Part shown: piece after piece, positions 1 through 5,443 of the stretch
How positions within the stretch are numbered: the first letter of the stretch is position 1
How the letters are laid out: each line of letters starts with the position of its first letter
Assembly: GCA_900766055.1 (NCBI GenBank)
Contig: CAAFTZ010000054.1
Span: forward strand, 1-5,693
Source of the DNA: an uncultured Parasutterella sp.
Lineage (GTDB): Bacteria; Pseudomonadota; Gammaproteobacteria; Burkholderiales; Burkholderiaceae_F
DNA: 5,693 nucleotides
Reading direction: 5' to 3'
Notes under the pieces: model-generated
Seen by the model: the letters and a program-made list of their open reading frames with translations, nothing else
Told to the model about the DNA's origin: nothing
Database searches by the model: none
Program-made: the position numbers and the translations under genes

Positions 1-765
1 ATGCTAATCGGGGCGGCGGGACTATTGATTTGGTGTCTTTTATCAGGAAAATTCAGTATTTCTTTCGGCAGTTTGAGGTGGAAGTATCTCGTACTCATGG
101 CCGTGAGCTTACTTTCCTTTCAACTGCTTTTCTTCTCGTCGGTCCTGAAAACAGGCGTCGCTGTCGGAACCGTGGTTGCCATCGGCTCTACACCTATTTG
201 GACGGCGATCATAGAAAAAACGGTTTTTAATAAATCTCCCCGCAGTGTTTGGTTCATCGCTACAGCAATCGCCGTCGTCGGAATAATCCTGTTAAATCTT
301 CAGAGCTTTTCGGGGCAAGTAAATATTCTCTATACCTTCCTTCCCTTGTTGGCCGGGCTAGCCTATGCTTTGGAAATTGTTTTTGCAAAAGAGGCTATGC
401 AAGGCTCTTCTTCTGAAGTGTGCATGATGATTGTTATGGCTCTTGTCGCCCTTTTCAATCTTCCATCGTTATTCTTCAATGAGTTATCTTGGGCCTTCAC
501 ATCCAGAGGTATTTTGGTTTGTCTTGGGCTAGGCCTTGTGACCGCTTCCATGGCGTTTGCGCTGTTTTTTGGAGGTACAAAGACCACTCCTGCTGCCGTT
601 GCTTCCACCTTAGGCATGGCCGAACCGCTCGGAGCAGCTTTATGGGGAATAACCCTTTTGCACGAACCGTGCACTCTCACAACCCTTTCCGGAATTGTGC
701 TGATTTTGTTGTCTCTTATTCTTTTGATCAAACCCGAGAAACAAACTGCCTATTCCACGCAATAG
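1..765 (+). CDS. DMT superfamily (EamA-type) transporter, 5'-partial
   Basis: Probable inner-membrane permease of the drug/metabolite transporter superfamily; the substrate (metabolite, amino acid or drug) cannot be told from sequence. The visible 254 residues are almost wholly hydrophobic, with about nine likely membrane segments, roughly at residues 1-15, 30-48, 52-71, 83-101, 108-128, 140-159, 169-190, 198-220 and 228-244. They form two EamA repeats. Typical repeat features are the GTVVAIGSTPIW stretch (56-67) in the first and ASTLGMAEPLGAALWG (201-216) followed by the LLHEP loop (219-223) in the second. The family usually has about 290-300 residues and ten segments. The ATG at base 1 begins in what looks like segment 2, so the true start and first helix probably lie upstream of the window and this ATG is an internal methionine. 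Stop TAG at 763-765. No ribosome-binding site can be judged. A role alongside the regulator downstream is possible, but the 513-base gap argues against a shared operon. Confidence 0.85.
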   Translation: MLIGAAGLLIWCLLSGKFSISFGSLRWKYLVLMAVSLLSFQLLFFSSVLKTGVAVGTVVAIGSTPIWTAIIEKTVFNKSPRSVWFIATAIAVVGIILLNLQSFSGQVNILYTFLPLLAGLAYALEIVFAKEAMQGSSSEVCMMIVMALVALFNLPSLFFNELSWAFTSRGILVCLGLGLVTASMAFALFFGGTKTTPAAVASTLGMAEPLGAALWGITLLHEPCTLTTLSGIVLILLSLILLIKPEKQTAYSTQ

Positions 766-830
766 CGGATGAAACAGTTTGATATCAGCAACAAAAGCAA
801 CAAGGCTGCGCAATGATTGTGTCTCCAACA

Positions 831-853
831 ATCAAAAATCGGTGATTTTTGAT
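831..853. repeat. inverted repeat downstream of the transporter gene
   Basis: ATCAAAAATC (831-840) and GATTTTTGAT (844-853) pair perfectly around a GGT loop, 65 bases after the transporter stop. With one bulged base the pairing extends a further three bases outward. There is no T-run after the stem on either strand, so it is not a classical intrinsic terminator. It could be a weak 3'-end structure for the transporter transcript, a protein-binding site, or chance in AT-rich DNA. Confidence 0.4.
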
Positions 854-993
854 GTTCGCGACTTATCATCAAACCGTCAGCAAGATTAAGAAATTCTAAA
901 AACCTAATAGCCGGATAAAGGTCACATTCGATTACTATCTCTCCCTTCTTGTCGGAGGTAGGAAAGACAAATCTTTCAAAATAACGATCTCTT

Positions 994-1019
994 AATTGAG
1001 TTTACCAATCCACTCAATT
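994..1019. repeat. 8-bp inverted repeat in the intergenic gap
   Basis: AATTGAGT (994-1001) and ACTCAATT (1012-1019) are exact reverse complements separated by 10 bases. A second small hairpin (GAAAGA-CAAA-TCTTTC, 962-977) lies just to its left. The symmetry and spacing would suit a dimeric regulator, but the site is about 260 bases from the AraC-type gene and no T-tract follows it. Function unknown. Confidence 0.35.
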
Positions 1020-1242
1020 GCAACAAAACAAAGTCGGGAAGATGAGGTTTTTATAAATAGAATTAACAAGTTAGACTATAAATAAGGCGTTAACTCCAAG
1101 TCTTATGAGGGGGCAGATTTGCAGACTTACATACCTAAGACCAATTGCTTTGAATACAACAAGTTAAACATTAAAATCGTCAATCATTTTCAAAAAATAT
1201 TTATCCGTAAAAATTCGAATTATTTATTTTCCATGAGAAAAA

Positions 1243-1248
1243 TATAAT
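1243..1248 (+). promoter_or_regulatory. promoter -10 box for the AraC-type gene
   Basis: A consensus TATAAT lies 30 bases before the regulator's ATG, so transcription would begin near 1255 and leave a leader of about 24 bases. No good TTGACA-like -35 element is present at the usual spacing; the sequence there is TTATTT (1220-1225). The palindrome AATTCGAATT (1212-1221) overlaps the expected -35 zone. A poor -35 under a perfect -10 is what an activator-dependent or operator-controlled promoter can look like, but AT-rich DNA produces TATAAT by chance fairly often. Confidence 0.45.
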
Positions 1249-1278
1249 CCTATTATTGCTTCAAATACCCCAACAAAA

Positions 1279-2088
1279 ATGAAGACGAGTCCGGCACAAG
1301 ACTTTAGTTTTGACACCGATGCGATGGAAGCGCTTGCAACTGCTCACGTCCAGTCATTAGTTAATCAGGATTCTCCAACGTCATTAGACAGCTGTTTTCA
1401 TAAGCATAAGCGCGGACAACTTGCTTTCCCCATCAGCGGCAGCTGCATTTGTTATACGAAAGATAAGGTTTGGACTCTTATGCCAGACCAAGCTTTTTGG
1501 ATGCCTGCCGGTGTTCCTCATCGAATTTTCCATTCCGAAGGTGCTTCGTCCGGTTATCTCTATTTGGATTGCGATACTTGGTCAGGCTTTAATCAAGTGT
1601 GTTCGGTCCAACTTCCTATGTACGCTCTCCATGGATTAATGTACATCGCAGAAAGTGATCAAACGAAGCCTCTGCCTCAGCAGAAAGAAAAATTATTAAG
1701 GCTGATCATTGAAGAAGTCATGAACAGTCAAGCTCGTCCTCTGTTTGGACTTGCCGTTCCTAAGGACGAGAGAATAAAACACGTAAATTCCTACATCTTG
1801 GAAAATCCTTCTGAGAAAGTCACGCTTCAAGATTGGGCGGATTACTTTCGCATAAGCAGTAAAACTTTTAATCGTCTTGTAGTAAAAGAGACAGGGGTTA
1901 CATTCCAGCAGTGGAAGAATCAACTTCTCGTCATGAATGCCATTGAACTTATATCTAAGGATAAAAATATCGGCTGGATTGCCTCTGAACTGGGCTATGG
2001 GAGTACGAGCGCTTTTTCCGCAATGTTTAAAAGGGAGATCGGACTCTCTCCACAGGAGTACAGAAAACAAGTTTTGAGACGCTGCTAA
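1279..2088 (+). CDS. AraC-family transcriptional regulator with N-terminal cupin domain
   Basis: Cytoplasmic DNA-binding regulator of 269 residues, a normal length for the family. The N-terminal part (about 35-100) is a cupin/AraC-binding fold: HKHKRGQL at 41-48 and MPAGVPH at 75-81 match the pattern seen in NimR (YeaM)-type regulators. The C-terminal part (about 165-265) carries the two AraC helix-turn-helix units, the first around VTLQDWADYFRISSKTFNRL (181-200), the second NIGWIASELGY (230-240) with SAFSAMFKREIGLSPQEYR (244-262). The start at 1279 is chosen because an in-frame TGA lies at 1234-1236 and no other ATG, GTG or TTG lies between. The sequence before it (CCCCAACAAAA) shows no Shine-Dalgarno motif. 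The next ATG (1324) has none either. It ends 126 bases before dmsA on the same strand with no strong terminator between, so it is the obvious candidate regulator of dmsAB, and partial read-through is possible. NimR itself controls an adjacent transporter, so the DMT gene is an alternative target. Effector unknown. Confidence 0.88.
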   Translation: MKTSPAQDFSFDTDAMEALATAHVQSLVNQDSPTSLDSCFHKHKRGQLAFPISGSCICYTKDKVWTLMPDQAFWMPAGVPHRIFHSEGASSGYLYLDCDTWSGFNQVCSVQLPMYALHGLMYIAESDQTKPLPQQKEKLLRLIIEEVMNSQARPLFGLAVPKDERIKHVNSYILENPSEKVTLQDWADYFRISSKTFNRLVVKETGVTFQQWKNQLLVMNAIELISKDKNIGWIASELGYGSTSAFSAMFKREIGLSPQEYRKQVLRRC

Positions 2089-2105
2089 CTCTTCAAGATG
2101 TCTTT

Positions 2106-2133
2106 TTCTCTCGAATCGTGTCCTTTTCTCGAA
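2106..2133 (+). promoter_or_regulatory. direct repeat upstream of dmsA, possible regulator site
   Basis: TTCTCTCGAA (2106-2115) and TTTTCTCGAA (2124-2133) match at 9 of 10 positions and start 18 bases apart, both in the same orientation. AraC-family proteins bind direct repeats through their two helix-turn-helix units, with half-sites about two helical turns apart, so this is a candidate site for the regulator encoded just upstream. If the weak TAGAAT box at 2156-2161 is the dmsA -10, the nearer copy covers the -35 zone, a place typical of activators. Tentative. Confidence 0.3.
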
Positions 2134-2155
2134 ACATCCCTAAGACATTCAAAAT

Positions 2156-2161
2156 TAGAAT
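2156..2161 (+). promoter_or_regulatory. weak candidate -10 box for dmsAB
   Basis: TAGAAT differs from TATAAT at one position and lies 53 bases before the dmsA ATG. No recognisable -35 hexamer is found at 16-18 bases upstream (the sequence is AACATC). I see no FNR-type TTGATNNNNATCAA site in the 126-base spacer, although anaerobic control of dms genes by FNR is established in E. coli. The promoter could be activator-dependent, or the genes could be read from the regulator's promoter. Confidence 0.25.
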
Positions 2162-2169
2162 TTTTTCAA

Positions 2170-2184
2170 GCTGAGTAATTCAGC
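2170..2184 (+). promoter_or_regulatory. small hairpin in the dmsA leader
   Basis: GCTGA-GTAAT-TCAGC forms a 5-bp stem with a 5-base loop, followed by AAATTTTTC. It resembles a weak terminator or attenuator after the regulator gene, and it would lie in the 5' leader of dmsA if transcription begins near 2168. The short stem and the interrupted T-run make strong termination unlikely. Confidence 0.3.
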
Positions 2185-2205
2185 AAATTTTTCTTCAACC
2201 CCAAT

Positions 2206-2210
2206 GGAGA
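2206..2210 (+). promoter_or_regulatory. ribosome-binding site deciding the dmsA start
   Basis: GGAGA lies four bases before the ATG at 2215. The second in-frame ATG (2230, residue 6) would be 19 bases away, so 2215 is the better start. Both starts keep the twin-arginine motif. Confidence 0.6.
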
Positions 2211-2214
2211 AGCT

Positions 2215-4674
2215 ATGTTGATACCTCAAATGAAAAGAAGAAGCCTGCTTACGGGATTAGCGTCCTTGTCTGCAACATCTCTTTTCCCATTAAAAGAAGT
2301 TGCAGCTGCCGTTAATGCTGCAGCAAATGATATTGAAAAAATCACTTGGTCAGCCTGCACCGTCAACTGCGGAAGCCGCTGTCCGGTTCGTGTCGTCAGT
2401 AAAAACGGCCAAGTCATCCGTATCGAAACGGATAACACAGGAAATCCCTGCTCCTGCGCCTTCGGAAAAGATTTCCCACAAGTCCGCGCCTGTATCAGAG
2501 GCCGCTCGATTCGCCAACGTCTCTACTCTGCCGAACGCTTGAAATACCCCATAAAACGCGTCGGTGAACGAGGCGAAGGCAAGTTTGAAAGAATCACGTG
2601 GGATCAGGCGTTTGATGAAATCGCCGGAAAATTAAAAGACGTGATTCAGAAATACGGTAACGAAGCCGTATTTATCAACCACGGCTCAGGCAACAACGGC
2701 ATAGCCATGAACTCGCGCAAGTGCGCCCAGCGATTCTTTAACCTTATCGGAGGAAACTTAAATTTCTTCTCCGATTATTCAGCCGGGCAATTCCAGAACG
2801 CTTGGCCGTATCTGATGGGTTCATTTGACCGCTCCGGTTACACGAGTGCCATTATGAGCCAAGACACCAACGTCGGCTCTTATATGGAACAGATTGCCAA
2901 CGCCAAACTCTATGTCGGTTTCGGTAACAACCCGGCTGTTACTCGTGCCTCCGGCGGAGGCCAAGCCTTTGGCTTTAACTGTTCATTAGAAAAAGGCCGT
3001 CCAAAAGTCATCATGATCGACCCGATTTATTCCGATTCGATGATGGGACGAGAAGATGAATGGATACCTATTAACCCGGGTACAGACGCTGCTCTGGTTG
3101 AAGGCATTGCCTATGTCTTAATCACAGAGAATTTAATCGATAAGCCGTTCTTGGATAAATACTGCATCGGCTACGACGAAACTACTTTGCCGAAATCAGC
3201 TCCCAAGAACTCGGACTACAAGAGCCATATCTTAGGAAAAGGTCCCGACGGCATTGCCAAGACACCCGAATGGGCTTCTAAAGAAACAGGAATTCCTAAA
3301 GAAACGATTATTCGTCTTGCTCGAGAGATCGGAACGACGAAACCCTTGTTCGTTGCCCAGGGCTGGGGTCCGCAAAGAAGAGGAAACGGCGACAGCCTTT
3401 CTATTGCGATCGCAATGCTTCCGATTCTTACCGGTCAGCTTGGTCTTCCCGGCACAAACAACGGCGCCAGAGAAGCCGATCAAAACGGTTTTGCAGCATC
3501 TCTCCCGGTTCCTCCCAATCCTGTCAAAGCTTCAGTTTGCTTGAACGTTTGGCATCGAGCTATTTACGAAGCAGACCAATTAACAGCTAAGCAAGGTTTA
3601 GTCAGGGGCTGCGACAAGCTCAAACAGAACATTAAGTTCATGTGGGAGACTCAGGGCAACAACGTTATTAACCAACATACCGGCAGCAACTTAATGGCTA
3701 AGCTGCTGAAGGATCCGAAACTGGTTGAATGCTTCGTGGTCGTTGACACTCAAATGACGCCGACCGCGAAGTTTGCAGACTATTTGCTTCCTGATGTCGC
3801 AGGCCAGGAAAACAACGACTTCTCCGGCGACTCCTACTCCGTCGGCGGCCACTGCTATCTGATTGCCATGGAAAAAGCAGTCAACCCACAGCACGGCCAG
3901 ATGAGAAACTGGGACATCATGCGCGAAATGGCTAAGCGTTTCGGCGTAGAAGACAAATACACGGAAGGCAAGACTTATGATCAGTGGCTCATGGAACTGT
4001 ATGAGAAAACTCGTAAGAATGTTCCCGAGTTACCGGCCTCTTATGCCGACTTCGTTCACCAAGGCATTGTTAAATACAAAGTTAAAGGCGACAGCGGCAT
4101 TACGATGGAAAACTTCCGTAAAGATCCGGAAAAATATCCAATCAAGACTCCTTCCGGAAAGATCGAGATTTATTCCGAACGTCTTGCTAAGTTGGCAAAA
4201 GAACAAGAGCTTCCCAAAGGCCAGGGTCAAGTCATTCTTCCGATTCCAGCCTACATTGTTTGTCAGGAAATGCGCGGCCATCAAGATCCTCTTGAAAAGA
4301 AATATCCGCTCGAATGCTACGGTTATCACGGTCAAGGACACGTCCACTCCTCTTATGCCAATCTGCCGTGGATTCAGGAGCTGCAGCCTGACCTCCTGCT
4401 GATCAATCCTGTCGACGCACAGCCCAGAGGTATTAAATCGGGTGACCGCGTTTTAGTTAAGAATGACAGAGGCTCTCTGCACATCAAGGCTAAGGTCACG
4501 CCGAGAATTATTCCGGGCGTCGTTGCTCTGCCTCAGGGTTCTTGGTATCAGCCTAATCCGAATTCCGGTGTTGACGAAGGTGCCTGCATGAACACATTGA
4601 CAAGCTCTACCGTCTCCCCCATTTCCAAGGGCTCTCCCATGCATACCAACCTCGTTGAAGTAAGTCTTGCCTAA
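2215..4674 (+). CDS. dmsA: DMSO reductase catalytic subunit A (molybdopterin, Tat-exported)
   Basis: Catalytic subunit of an anaerobic DmsAB-type reductase that reduces dimethyl sulfoxide or a related S- or N-oxide using a molybdenum bis-MGD cofactor. Its 819 residues are close to the 814 I recall for E. coli DmsA, and much of the chain reads alike. The leader has a twin-arginine motif KRRSLLTG (7-14), a hydrophobic stretch and an alanine-rich probable cleavage site near residue 32, so the folded protein is exported by Tat. The FS0 [4Fe-4S] ligands are C48, C52, C56 and C93, followed by IRGRS. Ser189 in SDYSAGQ fits the serine that ligates molybdenum in this family. Other hallmarks are FGNNP (236-240), GREDEWIPINPGTDAAL (278-294), QGWGPQRRGNGD (382-393), QGNNVINQH (480-488), TPSGKIEIYSE (645-655) and PGVVALPQGSWYQP (767-780). 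The dinucleotide-binding domain occupies about 697-815. Two extra cysteines, C79 and C81, lie in the loop before C93. The exact substrate is not determined; the YnfE/F-type paralogues are very similar. Confidence 0.95.
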   Translation: MLIPQMKRRSLLTGLASLSATSLFPLKEVAAAVNAAANDIEKITWSACTVNCGSRCPVRVVSKNGQVIRIETDNTGNPCSCAFGKDFPQVRACIRGRSIRQRLYSAERLKYPIKRVGERGEGKFERITWDQAFDEIAGKLKDVIQKYGNEAVFINHGSGNNGIAMNSRKCAQRFFNLIGGNLNFFSDYSAGQFQNAWPYLMGSFDRSGYTSAIMSQDTNVGSYMEQIANAKLYVGFGNNPAVTRASGGGQAFGFNCSLEKGRPKVIMIDPIYSDSMMGREDEWIPINPGTDAALVEGIAYVLITENLIDKPFLDKYCIGYDETTLPKSAPKNSDYKSHILGKGPDGIAKTPEWASKETGIPKETIIRLAREIGTTKPLFVAQGWGPQRRGNGDSLSIAIAMLPILTGQLGLPGTNNGAREADQNGFAASLPVPPNPVKASVCLNVWHRAIYEADQLTAKQGLVRGCDKLKQNIKFMWETQGNNVINQHTGSNLMAKLLKDPKLVECFVVVDTQMTPTAKFADYLLPDVAGQENNDFSGDSYSVGGHCYLIAMEKAVNPQHGQMRNWDIMREMAKRFGVEDKYTEGKTYDQWLMELYEKTRKNVPELPASYADFVHQGIVKYKVKGDSGITMENFRKDPEKYPIKTPSGKIEIYSERLAKLAKEQELPKGQGQVILPIPAYIVCQEMRGHQDPLEKKYPLECYGYHGQGHVHSSYANLPWIQELQPDLLLINPVDAQPRGIKSGDRVLVKNDRGSLHIKAKVTPRIIPGVVALPQGSWYQPNPNSGVDEGACMNTLTSSTVSPISKGSPMHTNLVEVSLA

Positions 4675-4678
4675 GGAG
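4672..4678 (+). promoter_or_regulatory. dmsB ribosome-binding site overlapping the dmsA stop
   Basis: TAAGGAG contains the dmsA stop codon TAA (4672-4674) and a strong Shine-Dalgarno core five bases before the dmsB ATG. Ribosomes ending dmsA are placed directly on the dmsB start, which suggests translational coupling and matched subunit amounts. Confidence 0.8.
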
Positions 4679-4683
4679 CTGAT

Positions 4684-5268
4684 ATGTCACAGTATGGTTT
4701 TTTTATTGATTTGGTGAAATGTACCGGCTGCAAGACCTGCGTTATCGCTTGCAAGGATGCACACTCTTTACCGGTCGGAACGAATTACAGAAAAGTCATC
4801 GAGTTTGTAGAAGGCGATTGGAAGAAGGATGCCAACGGTGCATGGTTGCAGGATGTTCGCGGCTATTATGTCCCGATCGCCTGCAACGAATGTGCTGACC
4901 CGGCCTGTGTCAAGGTTTGCCCGACAAAGGCACATTTCAAACGTGAATCTGACGGACTCGTTTTGATTGACGAGAAGAAGTGCATCGGTTGCGGCGCCTG
5001 CGCCCAAGCCTGTCCTTACGGTGCTCCGGTGCTGGATGAAACTGCGCACAAAATGCATAAATGCGATGCATGTGCTGATCGTCTTGCTCAAGGGCTTCTG
5101 CCGATTTGCGTTGAGGCTTGTCCTCAGCGTGCTATCGAATTCGGAGAAATCTCGAGGCTTCGTAAGAAATACGGCGACAATGCCAGCATTGCTCCCCTGC
5201 CCTCCAGCAGCTTGACGAAGCCTTCTTTGGTTATTCGGCCTCCGCTGCACATGGGTAAACAAGGATAA
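4684..5268 (+). CDS. dmsB: DMSO reductase iron-sulfur subunit B
   Basis: Electron-transfer subunit with four [4Fe-4S] clusters that passes electrons to DmsA. Its 194 residues are slightly fewer than the 205 I recall for E. coli DmsB, the difference being at the C-terminus. Four cysteine groups are complete: C13-C16-C19-C23 (CTGCKTC...C), C67-C70-C75-C79, C100-C103-C106-C110 (CIGCGACAQACPYGAP) and C127-C130-C142-C146. C103 is cysteine rather than the tryptophan found in NarH-type subunits, which fits four [4Fe-4S] clusters. Other family matches are YGFFID (4-9), PACVKVCP (73-80) and TKPSLVI (about 178-184). There is no signal peptide; DmsB is carried out with DmsA by the Tat system in E. coli. 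It follows dmsA after nine bases. The usual partner DmsC is not encoded after it. NrfC-like or PhsB-like ferredoxin subunits are related, but the match to DmsB and the neighbouring dmsA make the call firm. Confidence 0.94.
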   Translation: MSQYGFFIDLVKCTGCKTCVIACKDAHSLPVGTNYRKVIEFVEGDWKKDANGAWLQDVRGYYVPIACNECADPACVKVCPTKAHFKRESDGLVLIDEKKCIGCGACAQACPYGAPVLDETAHKMHKCDACADRLAQGLLPICVEACPQRAIEFGEISRLRKKYGDNASIAPLPSSSLTKPSLVIRPPLHMGKQG

Positions 5269-5282
5269 AGCCTACATTGGCG

Positions 5283-5297
5283 ACTAATTAAATTAGT
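5283..5297. repeat. short perfect inverted repeat after dmsB
   Basis: ACTAAT-TAA-ATTAGT is a perfect 6-bp inverted repeat with a 3-base loop, 14 bases after the dmsB stop and just before the terminator. It may add structure to the 3' end of the transcript. An all-AT core makes a chance origin possible. Confidence 0.35.
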
Positions 5298-5317
5298 AGA
5301 TTTTGAGGTTTTGTTTG

Positions 5318-5353
5318 ACTCAGGATTCCGTATCAATGGAATCCTGAGTTTTT
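5318..5353 (+). terminator. intrinsic terminator of the dmsAB operon
   Basis: ACTCAGGATTCC (5318-5329) pairs perfectly with GGAATCCTGAGT (5338-5349) around an 8-base loop, and is followed at once by a T-run (TTTTT at 5349-5353, then ATTATT). This is a textbook rho-independent terminator for the plus strand. On the minus strand no T-run follows the stem, so it should not serve the convergent gene. It ends the operon 49 bases after the dmsB stop. Confidence 0.92.
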
Positions 5354-5362
5354 ATTATCATT

Positions 5363-5384
5363 GGAAGGCCCTAGTCGGCCCTCC
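5363..5384 (-). terminator. possible 3'-end hairpin of the convergent minus-strand gene
   Basis: Read on the minus strand, GGAGGGCC and GGCCTTCC form an 8-bp stem with one G-U pair around a 6-base loop; on the plus strand the same position is an A-C mismatch. It lies about 60 bases after the minus-strand stop codon. The sequence after the stem is AATGATAATAAAAAC, without a T-run, so it may only be a 3'-end stabilising structure. Confidence 0.35.
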
Positions 5385-5443
5385 TATTTAAGTCTTAATT
5401 GACTTGATCGTCTAAATTATGGATTTTGACGTTAACGGTTTTT

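Larger units (their letters stand above)
766..1278. other. intergenic region, 513 bases, with small inverted repeats
   Basis: No convincing gene is visible. The region is AT-rich. It holds a perfect 10-bp inverted repeat with a 3-base loop at 831-853, a 6-bp hairpin at 962-977 (GAAAGA/TCTTTC), an 8-bp inverted repeat at 994-1019 (AATTGAGT/ACTCAATT, 10-base loop), the palindrome AATTCGAATT at 1212-1221, and a promoter -10 box just before the regulator. On the minus strand a stop-free frame runs from 1001 down to a TAG at 750-752 and reads partly like protein. It has no ATG near its beginning and may be the remnant of a decayed gene. Confidence 0.6.

Noticed and set aside
779..792. TTGATATCAGCAAC as a possible FNR site
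   Set aside because: Only the left half matches TTGAT; the right half is GCAAC instead of ATCAA, and it is not near a gene start.
640..831. A minus-strand frame of 63 codons overlapping the end of the transporter gene
   Set aside because: It depends on a TTG start, is mostly antisense to a conserved EamA segment, and shows no recognisable domain.
2089..2214. A molybdenum-cofactor riboswitch before dmsA
   Set aside because: The 126-base spacer shows only one 5-bp hairpin and nothing like the multi-stem fold that such an element needs.
3977..4402. Overlapping open frames on both strands inside the last third of dmsA
   Set aside because: The dmsA frame through this region matches the family closely (TPSGKIEIYSE, YGYHGQGHVHSSY). 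The others are rich in basic residues and serine, without recognisable motifs.
4768..5262. A 164-codon open frame on the minus strand opposite dmsB
   Set aside because: It lies wholly antisense to dmsB, whose four complete cysteine motifs make the plus strand certain. The antisense protein shows no recognisable domain and follows from the codon bias of the real gene.
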